A stretch of DNA of 44,038 nt from Mitsuaria sp. WAJ17 (lineage in GTDB: Bacteria; Pseudomonadota; Gammaproteobacteria; Burkholderiales; Burkholderiaceae_C). Below the pieces are notes generated by a model. That model was not told where the DNA came from. It worked only from the letters and a program-made list of their open reading frames with translations, and made no database searches. Made by a program: the position numbers and the translations under genes. Shown piece after piece: positions 33,172 to 40,770 of this stretch (position 1 is the stretch's first letter; each line of letters begins with the position of its first letter). The stretch is taken from positions 1-44,038 of the forward strand of contig NZ_JACJUG010000033.1 in assembly GCF_014174515.1 (NCBI RefSeq). Direction: 5' to 3'.

Positions 33172-34037
33172 AGCCAGTCCACAAAGGCCCGGACCTTGGG
33201 AGAAAGCTGGCGGCTGGTCGCCCAGAGCGCATTGAAGCGGCCGGACATGCACACCTGCCCCGCCAGCACCTCCTGCAGGCGCCCATCCGCCAGCTCATCG
33301 CGGACGAGAAAATCCGGCATGCACGCGATGCCCGCCCCCCGCAGGGCGGCGCTCTTCAGCGCCTCGATGTTGTTGCAGGCCAGGACGGTCCTCAGCCGGG
33401 CGTTCATGTCCTGGCTGCCGGGCGGCAACGGCCAGTCCAGCAACTTGCCCGTGTTGGGGTGTCTGAAGCGCACCGCCACATGCGCCTGCAGCTCCGCCAC
33501 CGTCTTTGGCGCCGGGCGGTCAGCCAGGTAGGCGGGCGAGGCGCACAGCAGCAGCCGAAAGGCACTCAGGGGCCGGGACACAAGGCGTGAGTCCGGCAGC
33601 TCTCCGCTGCGGATCACCACATCAACGGATTCCTCGATCAGGTCCACCGTCCGGTCGGTGAAGACCAGGTCCAGCTCCACCTCGGGATAGGCGGAGAGAA
33701 AACCGGGCAGCAAGGGCATCAGGAGGTGATGGCCCACGATGGGCGCACTGACCCGCAGCCGACCGCGCGGGCTCGCCACCGTCTGGCTGAGCTGGGCGCG
33801 GGCGTCGTCCAGGTCCTCGAGGATGCGCCGGCAGCGCTCGTGGAACTGCCGGCCTTCCTCGGTCAGCTGCACGCTGCGGGTGCTGCGATGCATCAGGCGC
33901 ACGCCCAGTTCCTCCTCGAGCTTGGCCACGGCCTTGCCCACCGCCGAAGCCGACACCGCCAGCTCCCGCCCCGCGGCCACGAAGCTGCCGCGCTCGGCCG
34001 CCCGCACAAAGGCCAGCAGGCCACTCAGCTTGTCCAT
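33156..34037 (-). CDS. LysR-family transcriptional regulator
   Basis: 293 residues. HTH: MDKLSGLLAFVRAAERGSFVAAGRELAVSASAVGKAVAKLEEELGVRLMHRSTRSVQLTEEG. The effector domain follows from about residue 90 (GRLRVSAPIVGHHLLMPLLPGFL, VDVVIRSGELPDSRLVSRPL). It belongs to the common CrgA/DmlR-like subgroup that often controls a divergently encoded oxidoreductase or efflux gene. Here the divergent neighbour is livM, 272 bases away, with an unusual region between. A GTTCC/GGAAC dyad lies 74-87 bases upstream of its start. Confidence 0.92.
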   Translation of the reverse strand: MDKLSGLLAFVRAAERGSFVAAGRELAVSASAVGKAVAKLEEELGVRLMHRSTRSVQLTEEGRQFHERCRRILEDLDDARAQLSQTVASPRGRLRVSAPIVGHHLLMPLLPGFLSAYPEVELDLVFTDRTVDLIEESVDVVIRSGELPDSRLVSRPLSAFRLLLCASPAYLADRPAPKTVAELQAHVAVRFRHPNTGKLLDWPLPPGSQDMNARLRTVLACNNIEALKSAALRGAGIACMPDFLVRDELADGRLQEVLAGQVCMSGRFNALWATSRQLSPKVRAFVDWLAGAL

Positions 34038-34110
34038 CGCACCCCCGACCTTGCTTCGATTGCTCCGCGCGATTGCAGCACCCGCGCCGGGCGCCGGACT
34101 GCAGCGTTTT

Positions 34111-34124
34111 GTTCCGCGTGGAAC
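34111..34124. promoter_or_regulatory. GTTCC-N4-GGAAC dyad upstream of the LysR gene
   Basis: GTTCC (34111-34115), GCGT, GGAAC (34120-34124), within TTTTGTTCC...GGAACGGAG. Its placement fits an autoregulatory LysR site. The rest of the 34038-34309 gap holds the dispersed repeat and no clear gene. Confidence 0.45.
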
Positions 34125-34256
34125 GGAGCGCCAATGCGTTGATGCCGATGGCGCGCAAGTCTACCCTTCACGGCGCGTTCCATGCCCCGACGAGGCCCGC
34201 CATGACTACCCTCCCCTGCCTTAGCCCCAGAGCCGCTGACAGCCCCTTGGCCGCCC

Positions 34257-34276
34257 GGCAGGGGTCAGGTCTTGCC
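34257..34276 (+). repeat. Short dispersed repeat, copy 5 (20-base form)
   Basis: GGCAGGGGTCAGGTCTTGCC, identical over 20 bases to the copy at 36231-36250. It sits 34 bases before the livM start codon. Confidence 0.65.
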
Positions 34277-34309
34277 GGCCGCATGCGACGACTCCGGGCG
34301 GTGCCCTGA

Positions 34310-35392
34310 ATGCAGGCGCTTCGCTCGCCGGCTCGACTGCTGGGCCTCGCCGCCCTGCTGCTGACCCTGCCCCTATGCCTGCAGGCGGCGGGCAGCCACT
34401 GGGTGCGCAGCCTGGACCTCTGCCTCCTCTACGTGATGCTGGCGCTTGGCATGAATGTGGTGGTGGGCTATGCCGGGCTGCTGGACCTGGGCTATGTGGC
34501 CTTCTATGCGATGGGCGCCTACCTGTGCGCGCTGCTGAATTCGGCCCAGCTGAGCGAGCATTTCGCCTGGGCGGCCGCCCTGTCCGGCGAGGGCTTTGCC
34601 ACCGCCTGGTGGCTGACGGTGCCCCTGGCCGGCGTCGTGGCGGCCTTGCTGGGCTTGCTGCTGGGCGCGCCCACGCTGCGGCTGCGCGGTGATTACCTGG
34701 CCGTCGTGACCCTGGGCTTTGGCGAAGTGCTCCGCCTGCTGATCAACAACCTGGGAGCCGACCCCGTCAATATCACCAATGGCGCGCGCGGCATCGGGCC
34801 GGTCGGTTCCCTGCGTGTCTTCGGCCTGGATCTCAGCCAGCCGCTCCAGCTGGGCGGCCACGAGATCGCCCCCGTGACCCAGCACGCCTACCTCTTCCTG
34901 GCCCTGACCCTGGCCACCCTGTTGGCCTGCCACCGGCTGCAGCGCTCGCGCATCGGCCGCGCCTGGATGGCCATCCGCGAGGACGAGGTCGCGGCCGAGG
35001 CCATGGGCCTGCCCACGAGCCAGCTCAAGCTGCTGGCCTTCGCGGTGGGCGCGGGCTTCGGCGGCGTGGCCGGCGCCCTGTTCTCCTCCTTCCAGGGCTT
35101 CATCTCGCCGGAGTCCTTCACCCTGCAGGAATCCATCCTCATCGTCGCGATGGTCGTGTTCGGCGGCATGGGCCACCTGCCGGGCGTGCTGCTGGGCGCC
35201 CTCATCCTGGCCGGCCTGCCCGAGGCCCTGCGCTACATCGCCGGCCCGCTGCAGACCTGGAGCGACGGCCGCCTGGATGCCGGCGTGCTCCGGCCATTGT
35301 TGATCGCGCTGACGATGGTCGGCACGATGCGGGTGAGGCCGCATGGCCTTTGGCCGGCACAGGAGCAGCGGCGAGGCCCCGACGACGCCTGA
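34310..35392 (+). CDS. livM: Branched-chain amino acid ABC transporter permease (LivM family), orphan
   Basis: 360 residues with about nine membrane segments. Family motifs: LDLCLLYVMLALGMNVVVGYAGLLDLGYVAFYAMGAY, GAPTLRLRGDYLAVVTLGFGEVLRLLINN, NGARGIGP, GRAWMAIREDEVAAEAMG and the coupling region VFGGMGHLPGVLLGA. By family it pairs with LivH, two ATPases (LivG, LivF) and a periplasmic binding protein to import leucine, isoleucine, valine or related compounds. None of these partners is in the window, and the flanking genes are unrelated. A repeat copy lies before it (34257-34276) and a one-base variant after it (35411-35425). The start abuts a TGA (34307-34309); no ribosome-binding site is obvious. 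Confidence 0.88.
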   Translation: MQALRSPARLLGLAALLLTLPLCLQAAGSHWVRSLDLCLLYVMLALGMNVVVGYAGLLDLGYVAFYAMGAYLCALLNSAQLSEHFAWAAALSGEGFATAWWLTVPLAGVVAALLGLLLGAPTLRLRGDYLAVVTLGFGEVLRLLINNLGADPVNITNGARGIGPVGSLRVFGLDLSQPLQLGGHEIAPVTQHAYLFLALTLATLLACHRLQRSRIGRAWMAIREDEVAAEAMGLPTSQLKLLAFAVGAGFGGVAGALFSSFQGFISPESFTLQESILIVAMVVFGGMGHLPGVLLGALILAGLPEALRYIAGPLQTWSDGRLDAGVLRPLLIALTMVGTMRVRPHGLWPAQEQRRGPDDA

Positions 35393-35410
35393 GCGAAAGG
35401 CGCCGCGGCC

Positions 35411-35425
35411 GGGGCCAGGTCTTGC
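35411..35425 (+). repeat. Variant of the dispersed repeat (GGGGCCAGGTCTTGC)
   Basis: One mismatch from the 15-base form, 19 bases after the livM stop and in the same orientation as the copy before livM. Confidence 0.5.
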
Positions 35426-35634
35426 TTTCACCCCTGTGCAAGCCTGGATGCCGGCTCGGTCCGTCAAGGCGCTGCGGCACCGCGTCTTCGAGCTCACCCA
35501 GCGTGGTCGTTCGACTCGGTGTGTTCTTCATGCCCAGGGCGTCCTCCTGGGCGTCCATCAAGGCATGCCCCGTCACCTCATGCGGCGCGCCGATCTGCCT
35601 GCATGAGTGTTCATCCGCGTGAGCTCCGCAGTCC
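35426..35634 (-). other. Possible gene remnant between livM and the thioredoxin-like gene
   Basis: The minus-strand frame through this region reads a gene-like peptide, including CRQIGAPHEVTGHALMDAQE and MKNTPSRTTTLGELEDAV, with strong G/C third positions, before running into the repeat variant at 35411-35425. There is no recognised domain and no good start. It may be a decayed gene or chance. Nothing else is seen in 35393-35634. Confidence 0.25.
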
Positions 35635-36051
35635 TCAAGCCGCCCAGTTCCTCTCACTGAACGCCGCCCACAGATCCGGCAGTTCCGCGCTGACGGGCAA
35701 CGCCCTCAGCCGCTCCGGCACGGCGCCGGGCGCAGGCGCCGGGTCGATGGCCTCCAGCACCGCCACCTGCTGCAGCCGCCCCTGCCGCCAGCGCAGCAGC
35801 AAGGGCAGGTCTTCGGGGACGAAGTCGCCCAGGAACTCGGCGTGGTCTTCGAGGTCGAGCCAGAGCCAGCTCAGGTCAGCATCGGACTGATGCGCGTACA
35901 GCGCCTCAAAGGCGGGGCGCAGGGCTGCGCACTTCTGGCACCAGGACTCGGCGCCAAGGGCCACCAGCAGCTCGGCTTGCGGCCGGGCCAGGCGAGTGGC
36001 CAGGGCCTGGGCGTCGTTCCAGGGATCGAGGGCTTGGGTTTGCATGGTCAT
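35635..36051 (-). CDS. Thioredoxin-family protein at the end of the T6SS cargo operon
   Basis: 138 residues. Thioredoxin-like fold with active-site WCQKC in LLVALGAESWCQKCAALRPAFEALYAHQ, then LSWLWLDLEDHAEFLGDFVPEDLPLLLRWRQGRL, where PEDLP supplies the cis-Pro loop. No signal peptide, so it is cytoplasmic. Its start overlaps the stop of the TIGR02270 gene by 4 bases, so it belongs to the T6SS transcript. It could reduce or form disulfides in the cysteine-rich effector before export (inference), or be a cotranscribed passenger. Confidence 0.85.
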   Translation of the reverse strand: MTMQTQALDPWNDAQALATRLARPQAELLVALGAESWCQKCAALRPAFEALYAHQSDADLSWLWLDLEDHAEFLGDFVPEDLPLLLRWRQGRLQQVAVLEAIDPAPAPGAVPERLRALPVSAELPDLWAAFSERNWAA

Positions 36052-37385
36052 GAGCGGTTGGCGAGCGCTTGGTCCTGGGCCAGCAAGGCGATGGCACCGG
36101 CTCGCAACTGGATGCGAAGGGCGGTCTCCGGCGACTGCGACTGGCGAACCAGGGCATTCCAGGCCTGCGCCGCCACGGCGCGCAGCAGCTGCGGCTGGTT
36201 GGACTCGATGCGCAACAGCGTCGCCAGGCGGGCAGGGGTCAGGTCTTGCCCATGCAGAACACGATGCCCGGCCCGCAGCGCCAGCGTGGCGTTCACGGGG
36301 TGGGCTCGCACGGCCTGGGCATCGGGCAGGGGCAGTCCCTGGTCACCGTCCTGCCTTGCTCGCGTCAGCCCGGCGTCCAGGTCGACGGGTGGCTCGGGCG
36401 ATGTGAGGCCTTGCTCGATCAGGTCCACCCCGGTGAGGCTCTGCCAGACGAAGCCTGCCCAGCGGGCTTGTTCCTCGTCATCCAGCGCCTTCAGCACGAA
36501 GCCCAGGTGAGCCGGATCACCCAGGAAGAGCGTGAAGCGAAGGGCCTCGCGCAAGGGCAGCTGCCCCAGCAGGGACGCCACCTCGTGAGGCTGCTCCGTG
36601 GGGTTCATCAGCCAGGCCAGATGGCGCAGCCAGCGAGCCAGGCGGCGCTGGGCTTGCGTGCGCGTCCAGCCGGTGGCCTGCTGGCAGACCTGCGCCTGCG
36701 CGAGCACGGCCAGCAGGAGCACGTCGGCAGCGGCCGTGGACTGCGTGCCCAGCGCGATGGCGGCCTCGGCACGCACGCACAGCTCGCCGTCCTGCAACAG
36801 GGGCAGCAGTGAGGCCGCGCCCTTGCTGGCCCGGCACGCGGCCGCTCGCACGGCAGGGGTCGTGTGAGTCAGGACGGCCGCCATGACTGTTGGGGGAACC
36901 TCGGTGCCGCGCAGCGCGCAGGATCGCAAGGCGGCCACCAGTTGCACCTGATCGGGTTTGGCGTCGCTGCCAATCAGGACCCACGCCGCCTCGTTGAAGC
37001 GCTGCACCGGGCCTGGCGCCGCCGCCATCAGGCCGCCGATCAGGCCACGCAGCAGCAGATCTGGGTAGCGAGCCACCTGCACCAGCAGCGCGGCCTGAGC
37101 TTCAGCGTCAGCGAGATTCAGTGCGACATGGCTGGCCGCAAAAGCCTCGCCCGGCTTGCGCCAGCGCTGCAGGGCCGCCAGGGCTTCGGGCCAGGCGGCG
37201 CTGCCGGCCACCGTCAGCCCCTCCAGGTGCGCGGCCAGGAGCCTTGCGAAATGCTGGAGGCGCTCGGCGCGTAGGCCGGGTTCTTGGGGTGCGGTGTCGA
37301 GTTGCTGCCAGTAGAAGGCGGCGTCCTGGAGGTGGCGCTGGACCAGTGCGCCGATCACCGACGTCGAGAGCGGCATGGCGCTCAT
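36048..37385 (-). CDS. TIGR02270-family HEAT-repeat protein
   Basis: 445 residues. The opening MSAMPLSTSVIGALVQRHLQDAAFYWQQLDTAP and following GLRAERLQHFARLLAAHLEGLTVAG are typical of TIGR02270. The middle has short HEAT-like helical pairs (VARYPDLLLRGLIGGLMAAAP, LLPLLQDGELCVRAEAAIALGTQ). The family is often encoded beside VgrG and effector genes of type VI systems; its role is unknown. Overlaps of 4 bases at both ends place it firmly in the operon. An in-frame copy of the dispersed repeat (36231-36250) encodes HGQDLTPA. Confidence 0.85.
   Translation of the reverse strand: MSAMPLSTSVIGALVQRHLQDAAFYWQQLDTAPQEPGLRAERLQHFARLLAAHLEGLTVAGSAAWPEALAALQRWRKPGEAFAASHVALNLADAEAQAALLVQVARYPDLLLRGLIGGLMAAAPGPVQRFNEAAWVLIGSDAKPDQVQLVAALRSCALRGTEVPPTVMAAVLTHTTPAVRAAACRASKGAASLLPLLQDGELCVRAEAAIALGTQSTAAADVLLLAVLAQAQVCQQATGWTRTQAQRRLARWLRHLAWLMNPTEQPHEVASLLGQLPLREALRFTLFLGDPAHLGFVLKALDDEEQARWAGFVWQSLTGVDLIEQGLTSPEPPVDLDAGLTRARQDGDQGLPLPDAQAVRAHPVNATLALRAGHRVLHGQDLTPARLATLLRIESNQPQLLRAVAAQAWNALVRQSQSPETALRIQLRAGAIALLAQDQALANRS
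36231..36250 (+). repeat. Short dispersed repeat, copy 6 (20-base form)
   Basis: The same 20 bases as at 34257-34276, but inside the TIGR02270 gene, read on the minus strand as GQDLTPA in frame. Confidence 0.65.
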
Positions 37386-38158
37386 GGGCTGGGCGACAGA
37401 AAAGGATTCAGGCCGGACTTCACCAGATCGAAGAAGCCGTACGGATCAAAGCCGTCGTCTTCTGACAAGACCTCAGGCTTCAGGTAACTCTCCGGATCTT
37501 CGTAGTAGTGCCATCCCCATCCATGCTTTGCACCGGTGCAGTGCCCAATTCCGACGGACTCCGCATCGAAACCTTCGGCACCTTCAATGTAGATATATTC
37601 ACACTGAGCGGTGCGGGGCATCTGTTGATCATCGACAACAATATACGGGGCATCAACAACGCCTCCAACCTTGAGTACGCCATCGTTCCCCCGACCAAGG
37701 ATGCCGAATATGGACGTCAAGTTTCCAAGCACTTCCTTGTGACCACGCCCTGAATCCAGAAAGTTGCAAGCCACATCACCCGACACCGAAAGCCCCAGCC
37801 CGACATCGTCAAACAGATCCCCGAGGACCTTCAAGTTACCGACAACGATCAGGTCATGCACCGGCTTCTTGCAGCCCAAACCACGAGCGACTTTTGCAAG
37901 CCACTTCCCGGTAAGGTCCCCGTGAACCACCAGATCGCCAAGATGCACAAGACGGGGACTGCCACCTCTATCAAATTGAAATCCAACGCCATCGTAGCGG
38001 GACGTGTCTTCAGCAACTACAAAGTCGGACGCATTGCCAGTTGCATTTGAATTGCCTTGCGGTGACTTTCCGTACATCCCCTTGACCGATTCATCCTTTG
38101 GAAGATTGCACAGCCGCTGGTGAATGCGGAAAGCCTTTTCAAGAAGTTCGTTATCCAT
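37382..38158 (-). CDS. Candidate immunity or accessory protein with beta-helix-like repeats
   Basis: 258 residues, soluble, with no signal peptide. The N-terminus is helical (LLEKAFRIHQRLC). The middle is a run of short hydrophobic/Gly turns (HLGDLVVHGDLTG, HDLIVVGNLKVLGDLF, GLGLSVSGDVAC, KEVLGNLTSIFGILG, VLKVGGVVDAPYIVVDD), like a right-handed beta-helix or bactofilin-type repeat. The tail is acidic and aromatic (GWGWHYYEDPESY). Base composition is clearly lower in G+C than the flanks (31 of 60 bases in 37681-37740). Its position after the effector suits an immunity or accessory role. It overlaps the TIGR02270 gene by 4 bases. Confidence 0.7.
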   Translation of the reverse strand: MDNELLEKAFRIHQRLCNLPKDESVKGMYGKSPQGNSNATGNASDFVVAEDTSRYDGVGFQFDRGGSPRLVHLGDLVVHGDLTGKWLAKVARGLGCKKPVHDLIVVGNLKVLGDLFDDVGLGLSVSGDVACNFLDSGRGHKEVLGNLTSIFGILGRGNDGVLKVGGVVDAPYIVVDDQQMPRTAQCEYIYIEGAEGFDAESVGIGHCTGAKHGWGWHYYEDPESYLKPEVLSEDDGFDPYGFFDLVKSGLNPFLSPSP

Positions 38159-38194
38159 TGCCTGTTTTTGGGCTATTCGCAGATTCCCGGCGTA

Positions 38195-39142
38195 TCAAAA
38201 CAGCCGATGCCAGGCCTTGCCATCGAGGATTGCCGCGCCGCCGAGGCCACCCAGCAGCATCACGCCATCAGCCGCCGACAGATTTCCGGCGCAGGCGCGG
38301 ACTTCGGGCAGCACATCGGCATCCACCAGCCGGCCCTTGGCATCCAAGGTCCACAGCCCGTATTCGGAAGTGCACCACAGCCGATCCTGGTACCAGACAA
38401 TGTCCTTGAAGGGCACGCTCATGCGGTCTTCGTGAATGACCTCCCAGCTGTCCTCGCGGCCCCTCATCAAACCGCCGGATTGCAGGCCCACATAGACATT
38501 GCCATCGCCGGCACAGCACACCGATTCCATCAACATATTGGTGGGAACGGCACATTGACGCCATAGCTGGCCGTCATACCGCCAGACATCGCCTTCACCG
38601 CCTACAGCGTAGATATCGTTGGCATGGAAGCCGGCGATTGCGTCAAATCCATAATCCGTCACCCGTTGCGCGGGAGGATCTGTCAAATTAGCCCGAATGG
38701 AAACCCACTTCTGATCATCATCCAGGTAGCAAACGTGCCGCCATGCCCCACAAGCGTATAGCCGCCCGTCAATAGTACCAAGGCTCTTAGGGCCCGTAGA
38801 AAGAGGGCCATCATCAGAATTCGGAATATCTGCACGCATCCCATCACCGGCATCGCCGAGCACCGCAACGCCATCGACGCGACCCAGCATCACCGCGGTT
38901 TTCCCCAAATTCGGAGCAGCCCCCAACATCGGAAAAAGGAATCCCGTGTATTTCTTTCCCACCAAGCTGGCGCCAGGACCAAAATTTACCAAGCACAAAG
39001 CCCGATTCCCATTATCCTCCCCAACCCTGTCAAACAAAACGAAACCAACAGAGTATCGATCCAGCACCACACAATCAAACACCCAGCGATTGTCGAAGGC
39101 ACGCTTGAAATATGACTCTTCAAATTTGTAAATAGCACTCAC
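38195..39142 (-). CDS. Beta-propeller-like protein directly after the nuclease effector, candidate immunity protein
   Basis: 315 residues, soluble. Repeated blade-like segments: GTIDGRLYACGAWRHVCYLDDDQKWV, GFHANDIYAVGGEGDVWRYDGQLWRQC, AGDGNVYVGLQSGGLMRGREDSWEVI, WYQDRLWCTSEYGLWTLDAKGRLV and MLLGGLGGAAILDGKAW. Its start overlaps the effector stop by 4 bases, the usual toxin-immunity arrangement, so it is the first candidate for the cognate immunity protein. Low G+C (28 of 60 bases in 39001-39060) marks it as acquired. No named family is recognised. Confidence 0.7.
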   Translation of the reverse strand: MSAIYKFEESYFKRAFDNRWVFDCVVLDRYSVGFVLFDRVGEDNGNRALCLVNFGPGASLVGKKYTGFLFPMLGAAPNLGKTAVMLGRVDGVAVLGDAGDGMRADIPNSDDGPLSTGPKSLGTIDGRLYACGAWRHVCYLDDDQKWVSIRANLTDPPAQRVTDYGFDAIAGFHANDIYAVGGEGDVWRYDGQLWRQCAVPTNMLMESVCCAGDGNVYVGLQSGGLMRGREDSWEVIHEDRMSVPFKDIVWYQDRLWCTSEYGLWTLDAKGRLVDADVLPEVRACAGNLSAADGVMLLGGLGGAAILDGKAWHRLF

Positions 39143-40362
39143 AAGCTAGCCCCTTCAGTATTAACTGGGTTTTTTGCAATACCCGACTCTTTCTTGGGCC
39201 TGCAATTCAGTTTGCCGTAAAAATCCTTCAGCTGGGCCTTTAGGCAAGCCTCGCTGCACCTGGATTCTGGGAAAGTCTTCCGCACAGACTCCGCCCCTGC
39301 ATCGATGGCGTCAGCCTTCGTCATCGCTCCCCCGAACGGCACTGTCCTGTGCTTGTCATGAAGCACATTGAGTAAGGACTTATGCGCCTTTCCATGTGAC
39401 CCCAAGCTGTTGGTCGCCCCTTCCACGCACATCGTAGGCGCATTGGCATGCTGCGAACCGTTGTAGTTCTTGCAATGGTCGAACATCGCCTCCGGCAGCA
39501 AATGGTGACCTGTCTGCCCCGGACAGCAGCCCTTGCCTTTCAATGCCTCGGCACTGCCCGTCTGGTTATAGGGCACCAACTGGCAGCGTCGCGCAGTAAC
39601 GCAGTCATTGGTGCGAGCGGCGCCTTCCATCGCATCCGACACCAGCTCGTCACGCTTGAGTGCGCCGGTCTTCGGATCCTTGTAGCGATCCAGCAGCGAC
39701 TCCATTTCCTTGACCTTCTGAGTCGCCGTATCGATGGCTCGGCGAGCGTTCTCGATCTCCTTCTTGAGCTCGGGAAACTCGTGGATGGCATTCGCCAGGT
39801 CGCGGGCTGCATCCGCCGTCATCGCCACGTTCACAGCGATCCCGACGACCGGTCCGCCCAGGAATGAAGCCACCCGGATGAAGCCCTGCTTGAGCGCCAT
39901 CTTTGCCAGCTTTTTCTTGACGGCCCGTTCCAGCGCATCAATGGCCTTCTGCTCCACGGCCTCCAGCGCCTTCATGCCCAGTTGCTCGGCTGCCTTGGCC
40001 GGCAACTCGCTCATCTCCTTGAAGAGATCGTCAGCACTTCCCGGCTTGAACATCAGGAAGTCGCAATGGTCGCCCAGCCAAGCGGTGCCCCCGCTGCCAG
40101 TACCCGTATGCTTGGGCAGCTTCAGCTTGCTCAAGGGGCCCGAGCGCTTGGCATGGCGCTGGGCTTTGGCATTGTCATCCTCCGGTTTGCAGGCCTCTTC
40201 GATGCGCTCCTTCTCCTTGCCGCAGTACTTCTTGACGGCTTTGGAATCGAGATAGGGAAACGTCGCCGTATTTCCAACCGACGGGGCTCCCTTGCGTGGC
40301 TTACCGCCCGCCCCCTTGTCACCCACACGCTTGCGGGGCTTCACATTTGCTGCTCTTGCCAT
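39139..40362 (-). CDS. Type VI effector with GHH-type HNH/endonuclease VII-like nuclease domain
   Basis: 407 residues. The N-terminal 90 residues are basic and low in complexity (MARAANVKPRKRVGDKGAGG). A middle helical region includes one hydrophobic span (about 161-182, FIRVASFLGGPVVGIAVNVAM) and coiled-coil-like segments (ELKKEIENARRAIDTATQKVKEME). The C-terminal toxin domain has the GHH signature at residues 285-287 (GQTGHHLLPEAMF), then THN-like SQHANAPTMCVEG and NSLGSHGKAHKSLL, matching Tox-GHH2-type predicted DNases. Many cysteines are present (C254, C260, CC at 279-280 and more). It follows the PAAR-like gene by 7 bases and should be its cargo. Confidence 0.82.
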   Translation of the reverse strand: MARAANVKPRKRVGDKGAGGKPRKGAPSVGNTATFPYLDSKAVKKYCGKEKERIEEACKPEDDNAKAQRHAKRSGPLSKLKLPKHTGTGSGGTAWLGDHCDFLMFKPGSADDLFKEMSELPAKAAEQLGMKALEAVEQKAIDALERAVKKKLAKMALKQGFIRVASFLGGPVVGIAVNVAMTADAARDLANAIHEFPELKKEIENARRAIDTATQKVKEMESLLDRYKDPKTGALKRDELVSDAMEGAARTNDCVTARRCQLVPYNQTGSAEALKGKGCCPGQTGHHLLPEAMFDHCKNYNGSQHANAPTMCVEGATNSLGSHGKAHKSLLNVLHDKHRTVPFGGAMTKADAIDAGAESVRKTFPESRCSEACLKAQLKDFYGKLNCRPKKESGIAKNPVNTEGASL

Positions 40363-40369
40363 GGCAGGA

Positions 40370-40759
40370 TCACCGATGGTTGTGCGTCATGGGGTCGGTG
40401 TGCCGACAAACATTCAGCCCTTCCACCTTGACGTTGCCAGACCACTCCGTGAAGTAGGCCTTGCCCTTGATGACGCCTGTCTGCCGCCCCTTGGCAAAGG
40501 CCATAGTGGCGGGTTCATTGCCCGTACTGTTGGCGAGAAAGCTGACGTTCTTTAGCGCCAACGGTGTTCCGCAGATGAACACCGTGGAGCTTCCCTCCTG
40601 CAGTTGGGACGCCAGCGCTGTGTTGGGATAAGGGATCAACTGCGGACCGGCACTTGGCGGCGGCGGACTCCAGCAGGGATCAGGAAAGGCGCACCGGGAG
40701 ACGCCATCCGCCGCCTTGGAGCACACCTCGTTCCCGTTGGCATACACATGTGTTTCCAT
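40370..40759 (-). CDS. DUF4150 (PAAR-like) domain protein, T6SS spike tip
   Basis: 129 residues: METHVYANGNEVCSKAADGVSRCAFPDPCWSPP, then IPYPNTALASQLQEGSSTVFICG, LKNVSFLANSTGNEPA, GVIKGKAYFTEWSGNVKVEGLNVCRHTDPMTHNH. This is the complete PAAR-like DUF4150 fold, with the His/Cys positions that close the metal-binding tip. It should cap the VgrG spike and carry the nuclease of the next gene. Spacing is 11 bases from the upstream ketoacyl-synthase-like gene and 7 from the effector. Confidence 0.93.
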   Translation of the reverse strand: METHVYANGNEVCSKAADGVSRCAFPDPCWSPPPPSAGPQLIPYPNTALASQLQEGSSTVFICGTPLALKNVSFLANSTGNEPATMAFAKGRQTGVIKGKAYFTEWSGNVKVEGLNVCRHTDPMTHNHR

Positions 40760-40770
40760 TGCTGACTCGC

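Noticed and set aside
34073..34309. Small plus-strand open frame just before livM as a livH remnant
   Set aside because: The peptide has no membrane segment or LivH motif; it includes the dispersed repeat and looks like chance.
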